In this document: piece after piece, positions 12,231-22,970 of the stretch
Layout: each line of letters opens with the position of its first letter
Position numbering within the stretch: position 1 is the first letter of the stretch
Source of the DNA: Sinonovacula constricta
Taxonomy: Eukaryota; Mollusca; Bivalvia; Cardiida; Solecurtidae
Assembly: GCA_007844125.1 (NCBI GenBank)
Contig: CM017573.1
Location: 3,487,141-3,551,140 of the forward strand
DNA length: 64,000 bases
Direction: 5' to 3'
Made by a program: the position numbers and the translations under genes
Notes under the pieces: generated by a model
What the model was told of the DNA's origin: nothing
The model's input: the letters and a program-made list of their open reading frames with translations, nothing else
The model's database searches: none

Positions 12231-14158
12231 TGCATTTATTTTAAAGCTTTAATATTACCATCCAGTATAAATGGACTTGTTTTTTTTTACAAATCTGGCA
12301 TTTTGTTTGTTTCACAACTGATCTTATATTTTCTTATTGCAGATATGCCTTGAAAGAAGTCTCTGAATGTAAAGGGGACCAGGACATGCACAGCCTCACA
12401 GTTAAGGCAATTACCAGTGTATTGTTTATGTTGGAAAAAAAGTGTTACCATGGGATTTATAAGGCTACAATGTGGTGGAGGTTTAAATGAATAAGGTAAT
12501 TGTGATGGGGAATTTTGCATATAAAAACCTGTGATAATTGGAAATGTGCAGTAAAAAAGCACGAGTGAAAATCCAATAGGATTTATTCAGTTAAGTGGAG
12601 AGTGTATATTGGGCATGGGTGACACATCATACTTATCTTAAGCTGTGAAAATTGGATAAACATTGTGAGAATTGTATTATAACAACTTAGCAGCATTTAC
12701 AAACAACTTAATAATCTTGTTTATATTTTTTCTATTAAAATATAAAAAAGCTGTGATAAAAACTGGATAATCCTGAGAGTAAACAGATTAATGAAACAAA
12801 TGTATTTGGAAGGCAGAATGTGGAATAAAACTAAAGAAGATATTAATGATGAAAGGAAGAGGGAAATAATGTTGGATTAAAGCATTTTCTGGATTAAGTG
12901 GATAACTATTGTGTATTTTAAAATATTGATGTCTCTGTATGCAAGTTTAAGTCAAGTGAACCAAAATATTTATGGATGAAGACTGTTCCACCACTTCACA
13001 AGGAGTCTGTGTTTAATATATATATACGTGTACATAGTGTTATGTTTTTAATAAAATCTGAGTATATGTATTACTACATTTGAATAATGTGGATTTGGAA
13101 ATTGATAACCTTAATTCCACTTTGCACACAAATGCAACTTGTATAATGTCATTGCCTTAACTGATAGTGATTTATATACAATCTTTTTTTCTGGAATTTT
13201 AATTTTGTAAGTGGTGATTATAAACAATGAAAGTATCATAGAATCAGCCATAGTGGACTTTATATGATTGGCAGTTTAATAACAGCAGGCAAATGAAATG
13301 CTTTGTGTGGAAGTAATTAAACTTTTGTGTAAGCTAATGTTAGCGCATTGCCAAAAAATGTCAGTGAATACTTCGAAAGCTTGATAAGTTGAACTGTTTG
13401 GCTATGAATTCCAAGGTTCAAACCCCACACCGACCCTCTCTGATCCAGGCATCAAGACTTCCACCTGCTGGTCAGCCCAGGTATGGCCATGGGTACTCAG
13501 CAAGCAAGGAATTGAAGGTAAGCTCAATTTGTATTTTCATTTGAAACAATAAAAGAGAAAATTTGTTACACTGAAACATAAAATCCCATATATGTGCACC
13601 ATAATTGGAAGCTAGTTCTCTATAAAGAGATAGAAAACCCATCTGTAGTTGTTTCCTGGTCCATGATTCCGGTCAATGCCAGTGAATGATGATAACATTG
13701 GGATAGACAATGACTCATTTACTGTTTTAATCACATCACATATTAAGTAAAAGCATTGTTAATTGCAGATAAATGTGATTTGGATTCCTTTGATTAAGAA
13801 TTTACAATATTTGTTATTGAACATTATAATTTTATACACTGCAAAATGTCTGTCTTATGGATTCAGAAGAATGCAGGGTTTTTTGTATACTGTAAAACTA
13901 TACCCTTTATCCCACAATCAAATTCTGAAAAACTCTGTGTGTTACCTTGAGTAGAGCTTGAAAATATGTGCTCACTGTTTATAAAATCTGTCATGTGAAG
14001 AGTGAAAAACATGTGTCAGCACATTTTATTGAGTCAGAAAATCAAATTAATGAATGATGTGAACCCAGTCTAATTGAAGTAGGACTTTGACCCTCAGCCC
14101 TGAAGTTCATTTTTTATCCTTGAGTAATTCATGTTTCATATATTGAAGGAGTAAATGA
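12231..14158. other. Non-coding AT-rich DNA
   Basis: No gene is recognised. A possible tRNA-derived SINE head lies at 13388-13525. The rest is low-complexity AT-rich sequence. Confidence 0.65.
13388..13525 (+). mobile_element. Possible tRNA-derived SINE fragment
   Basis: AAGGTTCAAACCCCACACCG fits a Pol III B box (GGTTCRANNCC). About 70 bp downstream are CAGCCCAGG and GCCATGGGTACTCAGC blocks. No A box, tail or target-site duplication is clear, and the downstream part does not match family B. Confidence 0.35.
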
Positions 14159-14490
14159 CTGGTGGTTGAGGGTGGTGTTTGGTGGGGTTGACTGGGGGTT
14201 GATTGGTGGTTGAGGGTGGAGTTTGATGAGGTTGATTGGGGGTTGGGGGTGGTGGTTGAGGGTGGTGGTTGGTGGGGTTGACTGGGGGTTGAGGATGGTG
14301 TTTGGTGGGGGTTGATTTGGGGTTGAGGGTGGTGGTTGGTGGGGTTGACTGGGGGTTAAGGATGGCATTTGGTGGGGTTGATTGGGGGTTGAGGGTGGTG
14401 GTTGGTGGGGTTGACTGGGGGTTGAGAATGGCATTTGGTGGGGTTGACTGGGGGTTGAGGGTGGTGGTTAAAGGGTGGTGGTTGGTGGGG
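14159..14490 (+). repeat. 33-bp G-rich minisatellite with a 66-bp higher-order period
   Basis: Units with GGGGTTGACTGGGGGTTGAG start at about 14274, 14307, 14341, 14374, 14407 and 14440. Two versions alternate, one with GGTGGTGGTTGG and one with GATGG(C/T)(A/G)TTTGG, giving a 66-67-bp super-unit. The left part, from 14159, is less regular. G-runs of 3-5 are dense on the plus strand. Open frames on both strands (101 aa and 63 aa) simply follow the repeat. Confidence 0.92.
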
Positions 14491-15814
14491 TAAGTAACCT
14501 AGCTTTCCTTCTTAATTGCTTCTTCCAATCAATTTATATGGCAGTCTAAATGATCTCTTCTAAAGAAATTAGTGTAAATGAATAAGACACAGTTATGTTT
14601 CTTCGTTATTTTACTGTTTAAAATTTCTTCTGATAAAACCATTTGACATTCTATATTGCAAAGCATCGAAGTTGAAAGCAATACTATAACTGCTTTAAAT
14701 TAACATTGTATAAAATTTTGTTAATGAACATTAAACCTATTTAATTTACTATAAAACATAATGTTGCTTTTACTGTGACAGCAAGAAAACATTACTTTAT
14801 CTGCATTAGGTAAATGCCTTCATCCTACCACTGCATTTGGGAATTTTAACCCATCAAACATTCTACAACTATTCAAAATGTAACTTTTAAAAGTAGAGAC
14901 ATTAAGTAGAAATCAACTGTACCACCCCTTCTGTACCAAGTACCCTCATGACTGCATGTAACAAACATACCATGTGCTCATTTCCATCTGACTGGAGGAT
15001 TTTGTTTTCCTTGGGTGCACAAATCAGAGCCAGGCTTCCAGATGACTGACCCAACACACCCCATTCATAGAATCATAGGGGATGTAGGAATTGTGCAATT
15101 CTTTGGAAGACAAAGATCAATACTTTGTAATATTGAAATTTTTGTCTGTTCTCGTAATTCTCTTAATTTTATCTTTAAATGTCTGAGTGTCATGCTTGAG
15201 ATTGAGGGAGTTAACAATATTTGAGAAGAACATATATTTTATTCAGAGCTCCAGTTTCCTTCCTTCCTTCAACTTTGAACGAATCTTCTCAACTTTGGAT
15301 GTTTGCGAGCAAACTGAAAATAGTTAATTTTTTTTGCACAAAGACTTTATTTAATCATTTACAGATGTGGAATAATGTTTATCTTTTCTAATAATTTAAA
15401 CTAAGCTACAATAATTTACATGTTCTTTTTTTGTTGTCAAATATAAGGCTCGTGAGATTTGCAAAAGTTGACATAGAACGCAGATAGTGACTTTATCAAT
15501 CTGATTAAAATCATATCCTGAAAACTGCGCCGCTGACTTTAGTGAGATTGTGACTCTATATGATGGTTGTCTAATTCTATGTGGGGATATTGTACAAGTT
15601 AACTGGTAAATGGGTCCAATATTGTACAATGTTAACCATGCACTGATTCTTTAACCTTTGCCAACCCTACTTTTGACAATATTGGTCTGGGGCATCCTGA
15701 AACTGGACATAGCCATTGTGTTGTTGTGAAGAATGTGTAAAAAAGCAAAGAAAAAGGTTAAATAAATTCCTTTGTGACAATTGTTTTTAATTCAGGTAAA
15801 CTAGGTTATTAAGT
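14491..15814. other. Non-coding DNA, nothing recognised
   Basis: AT-rich sequence without a supported exon or repeat family. Short open frames at 15015-15224 (+) and 15396-15629 (-) lack splice context and a recognisable product. Confidence 0.6.
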
Positions 15815-16098
15815 CATTTAATGAAGACGGTAGCTCAAGTGGTAGATCGTCGGCTTGCGGATCAGCAGGTTGTGGGTTCAAACCCCGGCCGGGTCAAACC
15901 AAAGGCTTTAAAGATGGTGGTATTGGCTTCCCTCCTAACACTCGGGACTAAGGGGATGGCATTACGCCTGACTTGTCGGTGTTAGTATAATGGACCGGCC
16001 GGGTTCAGTCCCTGCACCTCAGAAGTCCTATAATGATAGAAATGTCGCTGCACAGTATAGGCATAAATGCCGGCAAATCCCAATCCCATTTAATGAAG
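15815..16098 (+). mobile_element. Complete tRNA-derived SINE with 12-bp target-site duplication
   Basis: The 12-bp direct repeat CATTTAATGAAG flanks the element at 15815-15826 and 16087-16098, leaving a body of about 260 bp. The head carries a good A box (GTAGCTCAAGTGG, about 15830) and B box (GGTTCAAACCC, about 15876), as in a Pol III-transcribed tRNA-like promoter. Downstream come ACTCGGGACTAAGGGG, TCGGTGTTAGTATAATGG and an end in CAAATCCCAATCCC rather than poly(A). The middle resembles SINE sequence I recall from bivalves; this is memory, not a search. Exact flanks and a sound promoter suggest a fairly recent insertion. Confidence 0.9.
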
Positions 16099-16720
16099 TG
16101 CTAGTTATTTGAATTTGTAACCAGCATTCTAGCTGACCTCAGCAATAATTACTGACTTTTGTAATTGTGCTCTGAGTGCAGTCTTTTTTTACCCAAGATG
16201 CATTTCTGCTCAAGCATTTTATGAATTGAAAATAATGAACATGTTGCACGTAGTAATTATTGCTTACTGGCTCAGGAAATGGGCGTTTCAATTTTGTTAG
16301 TGCATTTTTACCTTATTTTATGCATTGGTTACTGTCGCAAACATAACTAGTTTTATAAATATCAGAATTTTATTATGAACATTGACATTTATCTGTTGGT
16401 TTAGAAGTGTTCGGATACATAGTTTAACACAGAGTTTTATTGAGGTGGCTTGAACAGTCGTATGGAATGGATATTATAGGAGGGTACAGTTGTGACTTCA
16501 AAGAATAAGTGTTAGGAAAAAAAAGCAAGCTAAATAAATATGGGCATTAATTGGTTGTTTCCATTAGATATAATAAGTTGGAGGTCTGACCCCTGTGTTT
16601 TCTGTTAATATAATACCAACTAGAAACTGCTTAATATTTTTACATTGAAAATTAATGTTAATGCAAGGATGGTAGGTTTTTATTTGTTTATTGTTTTAAA
16701 TTAGAAAATGAGAGTGTGGT
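16099..16720. other. Non-coding DNA, nothing recognised
   Basis: AT-rich sequence between the SINE and the 25-bp array. I see no exon or repeat family in it. Confidence 0.6.
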
Positions 16721-17760
16721 TTGTTCATTACCTTATGGATGTTGTTTGTTCATCACCTTATGGATGTTGTTTGTTCATTACCTTATGGATGTTGTTTGTT
16801 CATCACCTTATGGATGTTGTTTGTTCATCACCTTATGGATGTTGTTTGTTCATTACCTTATGGATGTTGTTTGTTCATCACCTTATGGATGTTGTTTGTT
16901 CATTACCTTATGGATGTTGTTTGTTCATTACCTTATGGATGTTGTTTGTTCATTACCTTATGGATGTTGTTTGTTCATCACCTTATGGATGTTGTTTGTT
17001 CATCACCTTATGGATGTTGTTTGTTCATCACCTTATGGATGTTGTTTGTTCATTACCTTATGGATGTTGTTTGTTCATTACCTTATGGATGTTGTTTGTT
17101 CATCACCTTATGGATGTTGTTTGTTCATTACCTTATGGATGTTGTTTGTTCATTACCTTATGGATGTTGTTTGTTCATTACCTTATGGATGTTGTTTGTT
17201 CATTACTTTATGGATGTTGTTTGTTCATTACCTTATGGATGTTGTTTGTTCATCACCTTATGGATGTTGTTTGTTCATTACCTTATGGATGTTGTTTGTT
17301 CATTACCTTATGGATGTTGTTTGTTCATTACCTTATGGATGTTGTTTGTTCATTACCTTATGGATGTTGTTTGTTCATCACCTTATGGATGTTGTTTGTT
17401 CATTACCTTATGGATGTTGTTTGTTCATTATCTTATGGATGTTGTTTGTTCATTACCTTATGGATGTTGTTTGTTCATCACCTTATGGATGTTGTTTGTT
17501 CATCACCTTATGGATGTTGTTTGTTCATTACCTTATGGATGTTGTTTGTTCATTACCTTATGGATGTTGTTTGTTCATTACCTTATGGATGTTGTTTGTT
17601 CATTACCTTATGGATGTTGTTTGTTCATTACCCTATGGATGTTGTTTGTTCATTACCTTATGGATGTTGTTTGTTCATCACCTTATGGATGTTGTTCATC
17701 ACCTTATGGATGTTGTTTGTTCATCACCTTATGGATGTTGTTTGTTCATTACCTTATGGA
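16721..17760. repeat. 25-bp minisatellite, about 41 copies
   Basis: The 25-bp unit reads TTCATTACCTTATGGATG followed by TTGTTTG, with a single common variant (CATCACC or CATTACC). One unit near 17690 lost 4 bp. Since 25 is not a multiple of three and the unit lacks stops on the plus strand, all three plus frames stay open for more than 350 codons. They encode the same 25-aa cycle (MLFVHHLMDVVCS...) in shifted register, which argues strongly against coding. Confidence 0.97.
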
Positions 17761-18094
17761 TTGTCAAAATGTTTCAGAGTCATGAAAATTACATGTCATT
17801 TTCTATATTCCAGTTTCTATGGTGATATAATGTAAAGTTATGTCATGTCACGGTATTTTTTATTTTTGTAATATTCAAAGGATTCAGGCTTTGTATTTAA
17901 ATCTAAAATTCAATTTATTCCCTATGTCTTGTTGTTTTTTATTTATTTGATATTTTTTATTATTCACTGTCAAAACATAAATATTTCTACAAGTGTGAAA
18001 CATTAATTATTTATATTCCTACATATATGGCACTGAATAGAAAGACAAAAAAAATCATCCATTAATTTCTGTATAAATTTTAATTTTTATATGA
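17761..18094. other. AT-rich spacer
   Basis: A very AT-rich spacer between two arrays. Nothing is recognised in it. Confidence 0.6.
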
Positions 18095-18519
18095 AATTGT
18101 ATATCCTAATCTAGACCTTCTTTTATTACTGTATATCCTAGTTTAGACCATCTTTTATAACTGTATATCTTAATTTAAACCTTCTTTTATTACTGTATAT
18201 CCTAATTTAGACCTTCTTTTATTACTGTATATCCTAATTTAGACCTTTTATTACTGTATATCCTAATTTAGACCTTTTATTACTGTATATCCTAATTTAG
18301 ACCTTTTATTACTGTATATCCTAATTTAGACATTCTTTTATTACTGTATATTCTAATTTAGACCTTTTATTACTGTATATTCTAATTTAGACATTCTTTT
18401 ATTACTGTATATTCTAATTTAGACCTTTTATTACTGTATATTCTAATTTAGACCTTCTTTTATTACTGTATATCCTAATTTAGACCTTTTATTACTGTAT
18501 ATCCTAATTTAGACCTTTT
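18095..18519. repeat. 29/32-bp AT-rich minisatellite, about 14 copies
   Basis: The core ACTGTATATCCTAATTTAGA repeats about 14 times. Units come in two lengths, 29 bp (ACCTTTTATT) and 32 bp (ACCTTCTTTTATT), which differ by a CTT-type insertion. The array ends in a poly-T tract. Confidence 0.93.
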
Positions 18520-18537
18520 TTTTTATTTTGAGCAGTG

Positions 18538-18690
18538 GCCATAGTTATGTTTAAGGGTCCCAGCCTGGGTGAGAACTTTCATGTAGGTTTGACATGCTCT
18601 TCCAGCGGTGGTTCTACCCAGATGTTTGGTGGATCTGGTTGTCACCAATATAACCATTATTGTTGTCAGCATGATGTTTCACCAATCCAA
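18538..18690 (+). mobile_element. SINE family B fragment
   Basis: GTCCCAGCCTGGGTGAGAAC resembles the B-box region. CTCTTCCAGCGGTGGTTCTA, CCCAGATGTTTGGTGGATCT and TTGTCACCAATATAACC follow the same order as other family copies, with a short deletion between the two conserved blocks. An overlapping 80-codon open frame is incidental. Confidence 0.6.
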
Positions 18691-19535
18691 ATCTGTTATA
18701 ACATGTATGGTATTTTATGTGAAAACCTTGCAAATTGTGACATTATTCCGATTATAAGTTATATCCCTGCTTTATAAAACACCTCATTATTCTATTCAAA
18801 CAAACGAGGTAATTATATACCACTTGAAGGCTGCTCTTATAAAATGTCTCCATTCATAAAATGTATCCTGGTTTTTTATGAATGAAATTCAGGGCAAGGA
18901 AATAACCACTCGTGTTTAAAATGTTTTATAATTCAGTTTTTATATTCTTGGGTGAAGCATTAATGATCTTTTGGAAAGGGTATTATTAAAGATGGAACAT
19001 GGTATAATGAATGGATGGAAGGCATTTAAAAACATAATTGGATCATTCAAGGGTAATATTAAGACACATTTGGTAAAGTATTCAATGGGTTTATAGTGCA
19101 TGTTTGTTCCATACTTGGGGAATAAAATGATTGTATGGGAGGATAAATATGATCATATATTTTGAAAACAAAAAATTAAAAGAGAAAAATGGCAAGTAAA
19201 ATAAGAATTGCCAGCGAACAATTTTTGTGTCATTTGAAACATCATTCAAGATATTAAGAAATAAAACTTAAAGTTTTCATCACTAGAGTAAATTCCCCTG
19301 CTGAAGTGTTTTATGTTGCAAAAAGTCTTCCATCAAATATATTTTCTTTTGATTAAATTTTATATTATGCCTTACAATTCTCAATTTATAATCATTGTTA
19401 AATTGACTGCTCTTAACTGCTAGTGGATAAAGATTTTCAAGTAGTAACTTTGACTCAAAGCATGGTAGCTTTAGGACCATTTTTCATGAAAGTTTTCTTC
19501 AAACTAGATTCAAAATGAGACCGAGGGACAGATGG
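18691..19535. other. Non-coding DNA, nothing recognised
   Basis: AT-rich sequence with no supported exon. A 65-codon minus-strand frame at 19283-19480 lacks supporting signals. Confidence 0.6.
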
Positions 19536-19675
19536 GCTGTCAATGGTAGGGGTACAGTGTAGTGTATCCACTAGACCAGATAATGTGTCTTGGTGTGGTA
19601 TCATACCAGTTTTTTATACATATGCAGTTACACAGTGAAGGCAGCACAATATGTGCTTCACTTAAACACTCAGGG
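19536..19675 (+). mobile_element. Family C repeat preceded by one isolated 27-bp array unit
   Basis: The segment begins with one unit of the neighbouring minisatellite (GTCAATGGTAGGGGTACAGT) and runs into CACTAGACCAGATAATGTGT, GTGTGGTATCATACCAG, ACAGTGAAGGCAGCACAATA and TTAAACACT. The same sequence recurs at 21245-21365, so the element brackets the array. Confidence 0.75.
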
Positions 19676-19860
19676 GCACCCATGGCGTAGTGGTAGATTC
19701 GAGCCCCGTTTGGGGCGAAGGATTTAATGTGGAAAGGTCTTCCAGCTGACCTGCGGTGCACTAGTGGTTCTATGCAGACATTTGTCCAGGGTCTTTCTCT
19801 ACCATAATAGCAGGATATCACTATATTTAATCATAATTAGTCGCTGTGATGTGTTTCACA
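19676..19860 (+). mobile_element. SINE family B copy
   Basis: A shortened tRNA-like head has an A-box-like GGCGTAGTGGTAGATTCGAG running directly into a B-box-like GATTCGAGCCCC, so the D-arm to T-arm spacing is collapsed. Then come GGTCTTCCAGCTGACCTGCG, AGTGGTTCTATGCAGACATT and GGGTCTTTCTCTACC, followed by an AT-rich tail. It abuts family C on the left and the 27-bp array on the right. Confidence 0.75.
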
Positions 19861-19880
19861 AAGCAAGACTGGAATCGAAA

Positions 19881-21216
19881 TGTAATGTGTCAATGGTAGG
19901 GGTACTGTGTAGTGTGTCAATGGTAGGGGTACTGTGTAGTGTGTCAATGGTAGGGGTACTGTGTAGTGTGTCAATGGTAGGGGTACTGTGTAGTGTGTCA
20001 ATGGTAGGGGTACTGTGTAGTGTGTCAATGGTAGGGGTACTGTGTAATGTATCAATGGTAGGGGTACTGTGTAGTGTGTCAATGGTAGGGGTACTGTGTA
20101 GTGTGTCAATGGTAGGGGTACTGTGTAGTATGTCAATGGTAGGGGTACTGTGTAGTGTGTCAATGGTAGGGGTACTGTGTAGTGTGTCAATGGTAGGGGT
20201 ACTGTGTAGTGTGTCAATGGTAGGGGTTCTGTGTAGTGTGTCAATGGTAGGGGTACTGTGTAATGTGTCAATGGTAGGGGTACTGTGTAGTGTGTCAATG
20301 GTAGGGGTACTGTGTAGTAGGTACTGTGTAGTGTGTCAATGGTAGGGGTACTGTGTAGTGTGTCAATGGTAGGGGTACTGTGTAGGCTGTCAATGGTAGG
20401 GGTACTGTGTAATGTGTCAATGGTAGGGGTACTGTGTAGGCTGTCAATGGTAGGGGTACTGTGTAGTGTGTCAATGATAGGGGTACTGTGTAGTGTGTCA
20501 ATGGTAGGGGTACTGTGTAGTCTGTCAATGGTAGGGGTACTGTGTAGTGTGTCAATGGTAGGGGTACTGTGTAGTGTGTCAATAGTAGGGGTACTGTGTA
20601 GTGTGTCAATGGTAGGGGTACTGTGTAGTGGGTACTGTGTAGTGTGTCAATGGTAGGGGTACTGTGTAGTGTGTCAATGGTAGGGGTACTGTGTAGTGTG
20701 TCAATGGTAGGGGTACTGTGTAGTGTGTCAATGGTAGGGGTACTGTGTAGTGTGTCAATGGTAGGGGTACTGTGTAGTGTGTCAATGGTAGGGGTACTGT
20801 GTAGTGTGTCATGGTAGGGTACTGTGTATGTATCAATGGTAGGGGTACTGTGTAGGGGTACTGTGTAGTGTGTCAATGGTAGGGTACTGTGTAGGTGTCA
20901 ATGGTAGGGTACTGTGTAGTGGTCATGGTAGGGGTACTGTGTAGTGTGTCAATGGTAGGGGTACTGTGTAATGTATCAATGGTAGGGGTACTGTGTAGTC
21001 TGTCAATGGTAGGGGTACTGTGTAGTGTGTCAATGGTAGGGGTACTGTGTAATGTATCAATGGTAGGGGTACTGTGTAGTGTGTCAATGGTAGGGGTACT
21101 GTGTAGTGTGTCAATGGTAGGGGTACTGTGTAGTGTGTCAATGGTAGGGTACTGTGTAGTGTCAATGGTAGGGGTACTGTGTAGTGTGTCAATGGTAGGG
21201 GTACTGTGTAGAGTAT
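19881..21216. repeat. 27-bp minisatellite, about 49 copies
   Basis: The 27-bp unit reads GGTAGGGGTACTGTGTAGTG followed by TGTCAAT. Most units are near-identical; variants include AATGTATC, AGGCTGTC and AGTCTGTC. Partial internal duplications occur near 20312-20325 and 20628-20640. A degraded patch with many one-base losses lies at about 20805-20935, and a smaller one near 21145-21165. Open frames of up to 193 aa on both strands follow from the unit being a multiple of three without stops and are not genes. Confidence 0.97.
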
Positions 21217-21244
21217 CCATGCTTATGATTATTTAAATATAATA

Positions 21245-21365
21245 GTAAGACCACCACTAGACCAGATAATGTGTCTGGGTGTGGTATCATACCAGATTTT
21301 CATACATATTCTGTTAGACAGTGAAGGCAGCACAATAGCTGCCTCAATTAAACACTGTCTATTTA
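21245..21365 (+). mobile_element. Family C repeat, second flank of the 27-bp array
   Basis: ACCACTAGACCAGATAATGT, CTGGGTGTGGTATCATACCA, GACAGTGAAGGCAGCACAAT and TTAAACACTGTCT match the copy at 19557-19675. A 40-bp AT-rich insertion separates it from the last array unit, where the left copy joins directly. Confidence 0.75.
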
Positions 21366-22559
21366 CTGTTTCCCCCAGGGCACATTAAAGTCTGGAATTC
21401 ACTTATGATTTTGGAGTCTGTCAGTGACACTTGACTGTTGAACACAGGGCTCTCCCACAAAGTTATTGTGTGGGTGGAATTTGAGTCTAGTTTGTAGACA
21501 ACAAAAGAACCCATTGTAAAACCATGACCTGAAATCTGACCCAAATTTGATAGGTAAAATGTAGGTAAGATGTCATAATCCTTCCTGATAAAATACTTTC
21601 TCTGCATTTCCCACCCAGCCCTAATAATCCCAGCCATGCCAAATCTTTATAAGTGAGAACCTCGCAGTTGTTATACAATTTTTCGACATTTTTTTTAAAT
21701 GTTTTGATAAAATATTAGTATAAGATAAAATAATAGTGTAAGATGTATTATTTATTCCCATTTGTATTAATTGACATGAAGCAAAATTGGTTTTATTAGG
21801 AGAGAAGTAGGACTGTTAATTAAGTTGCAAAATGAGAAAATACTCTCCTGAAGCTCCAGTATTCAGGGCTTCAAGGTCATCCTCTGTGGAAAACAGCAAA
21901 TGGAACTGCAGTCTCCATGCCACTGTCACGTACCCGGGTACATACAAGAACACAGTGACCTCTGCCACTGCTTACAAAATCAGGCTAGATCTCAGTTCAA
22001 CAAGATTTGGATTTTATTTTATGTTCTTTTGTTATATATTTTCTCTCAATGTTCATATTATAATCATTTATTCTTTTACAATCAAAACCTAATTAATGTA
22101 AATTAAAAAAACATTTTTGATTTAAGAACACTTAAAAGGCCAGGAACATATTAACATTGACATCTTTTTCAGTGTACAAAGGCAATAGCATTTTCCAAGC
22201 AGTAGCATAACTGAGACAAGCCTGATCTTTTATGAAGCAATAGTTGTTACAGTTACTGAAGAGAAATGTGACGTAACCAGTTTAGGGGCTCTGCTTAAAT
22301 ACAAACACCATACTTGCAAGCAGACATTGTACTGGGTACAACCCCTTTAAAGTGGGTTCAAGCTATGACATATTAAGCCTGTTATCAGGCAAAAGTGTTG
22401 ATGATCTGACAACTTACATTTTGCCTGTATGCCCATGTGACACAGTTGCATTTTGTATCAAGTGCCATGTTTATGCTTCTAGAATGTCCTGTCCATTTCA
22501 AGTTTATGTTTGAACATTCTTATACTAATCACTACTTCTCACCCCCTCACATTGTGCAT

Positions 22560-22700
22560 TTAAGACCCTGCCGGATAAATACTTTCTTATAATGAGGTCT
22601 TCCAGCTGATCTCCAGTGAGTTGGTTGTTCAACCTAGAAAGGTTTGTAGTGACTCCAATCATCCATTAATTATAGGTGAATGGTTTGCAATGTCGGCAAT
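22560..22700 (+). mobile_element. SINE family B fragment
   Basis: GAGGTCTTCCAGCTGATCTC, a GGTTGTTCAACCTAGA block and TGCAATGTCGGCAATAATTA follow the family order with many substitutions. Confidence 0.5.
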
Positions 22701-22874
22701 AATTATATATATACAATGTCTACATGTACGACTTGTCTTCACGGCATAAGCTTTAAGTCTCTAGGTACCAATGGTGCCAGGAATGGACCTTGAGCAAGAC
22801 ATTTCATGTTTTAGGATTGAAATAGTCTTGTTTTTTTGTAATGTCACTAACACAATTATGGTCATATTGGCAAC

Positions 22875-22970
22875 ATCCACCTAATGATTGGCGGAGGAAG
22901 ACTCCAGACGAATGTCTGGGTAGAGCCATCGGTGCACAGCAGGTTGGCTAAAAAAACCTCCTCATATGAA
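22875..22970 (-). mobile_element. SINE family B fragment, reverse orientation
   Basis: The plus-strand string GGAGGAAGACTCCAGACGAA and then TGTCTGGGTAGAGCC are the reverse complement of the conserved GGCTCTACCCAGACA ... TCTTCCTCC block. Only the central part is present. Confidence 0.6.

Noticed and set aside
14159..14490. Telomeric or interstitial telomere repeat
   Set aside because: G-rich but not TTAGGG; the period is 33 bp.
15827..15900. Functional tRNA gene
   Set aside because: The tRNA-like boxes are the head of a 260-bp SINE with flanking target-site duplication.
16708..17835. Three overlapping coding genes of 354-375 aa
   Set aside because: All frames encode the same 25-aa cycle from a stop-free 25-bp tandem unit; there is no unique flanking coding sequence.
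19764..21236. Repeat proteins with SMVGVLCSV or THYTVPLPL cycles on both strands
   Set aside because: They are translations of the 27-bp minisatellite, whose length is a multiple of three without stops.
21832..22092. Coding exon
   Set aside because: The frame ends in low-complexity hydrophobic residues encoded by AT-rich DNA; no family is recognised.
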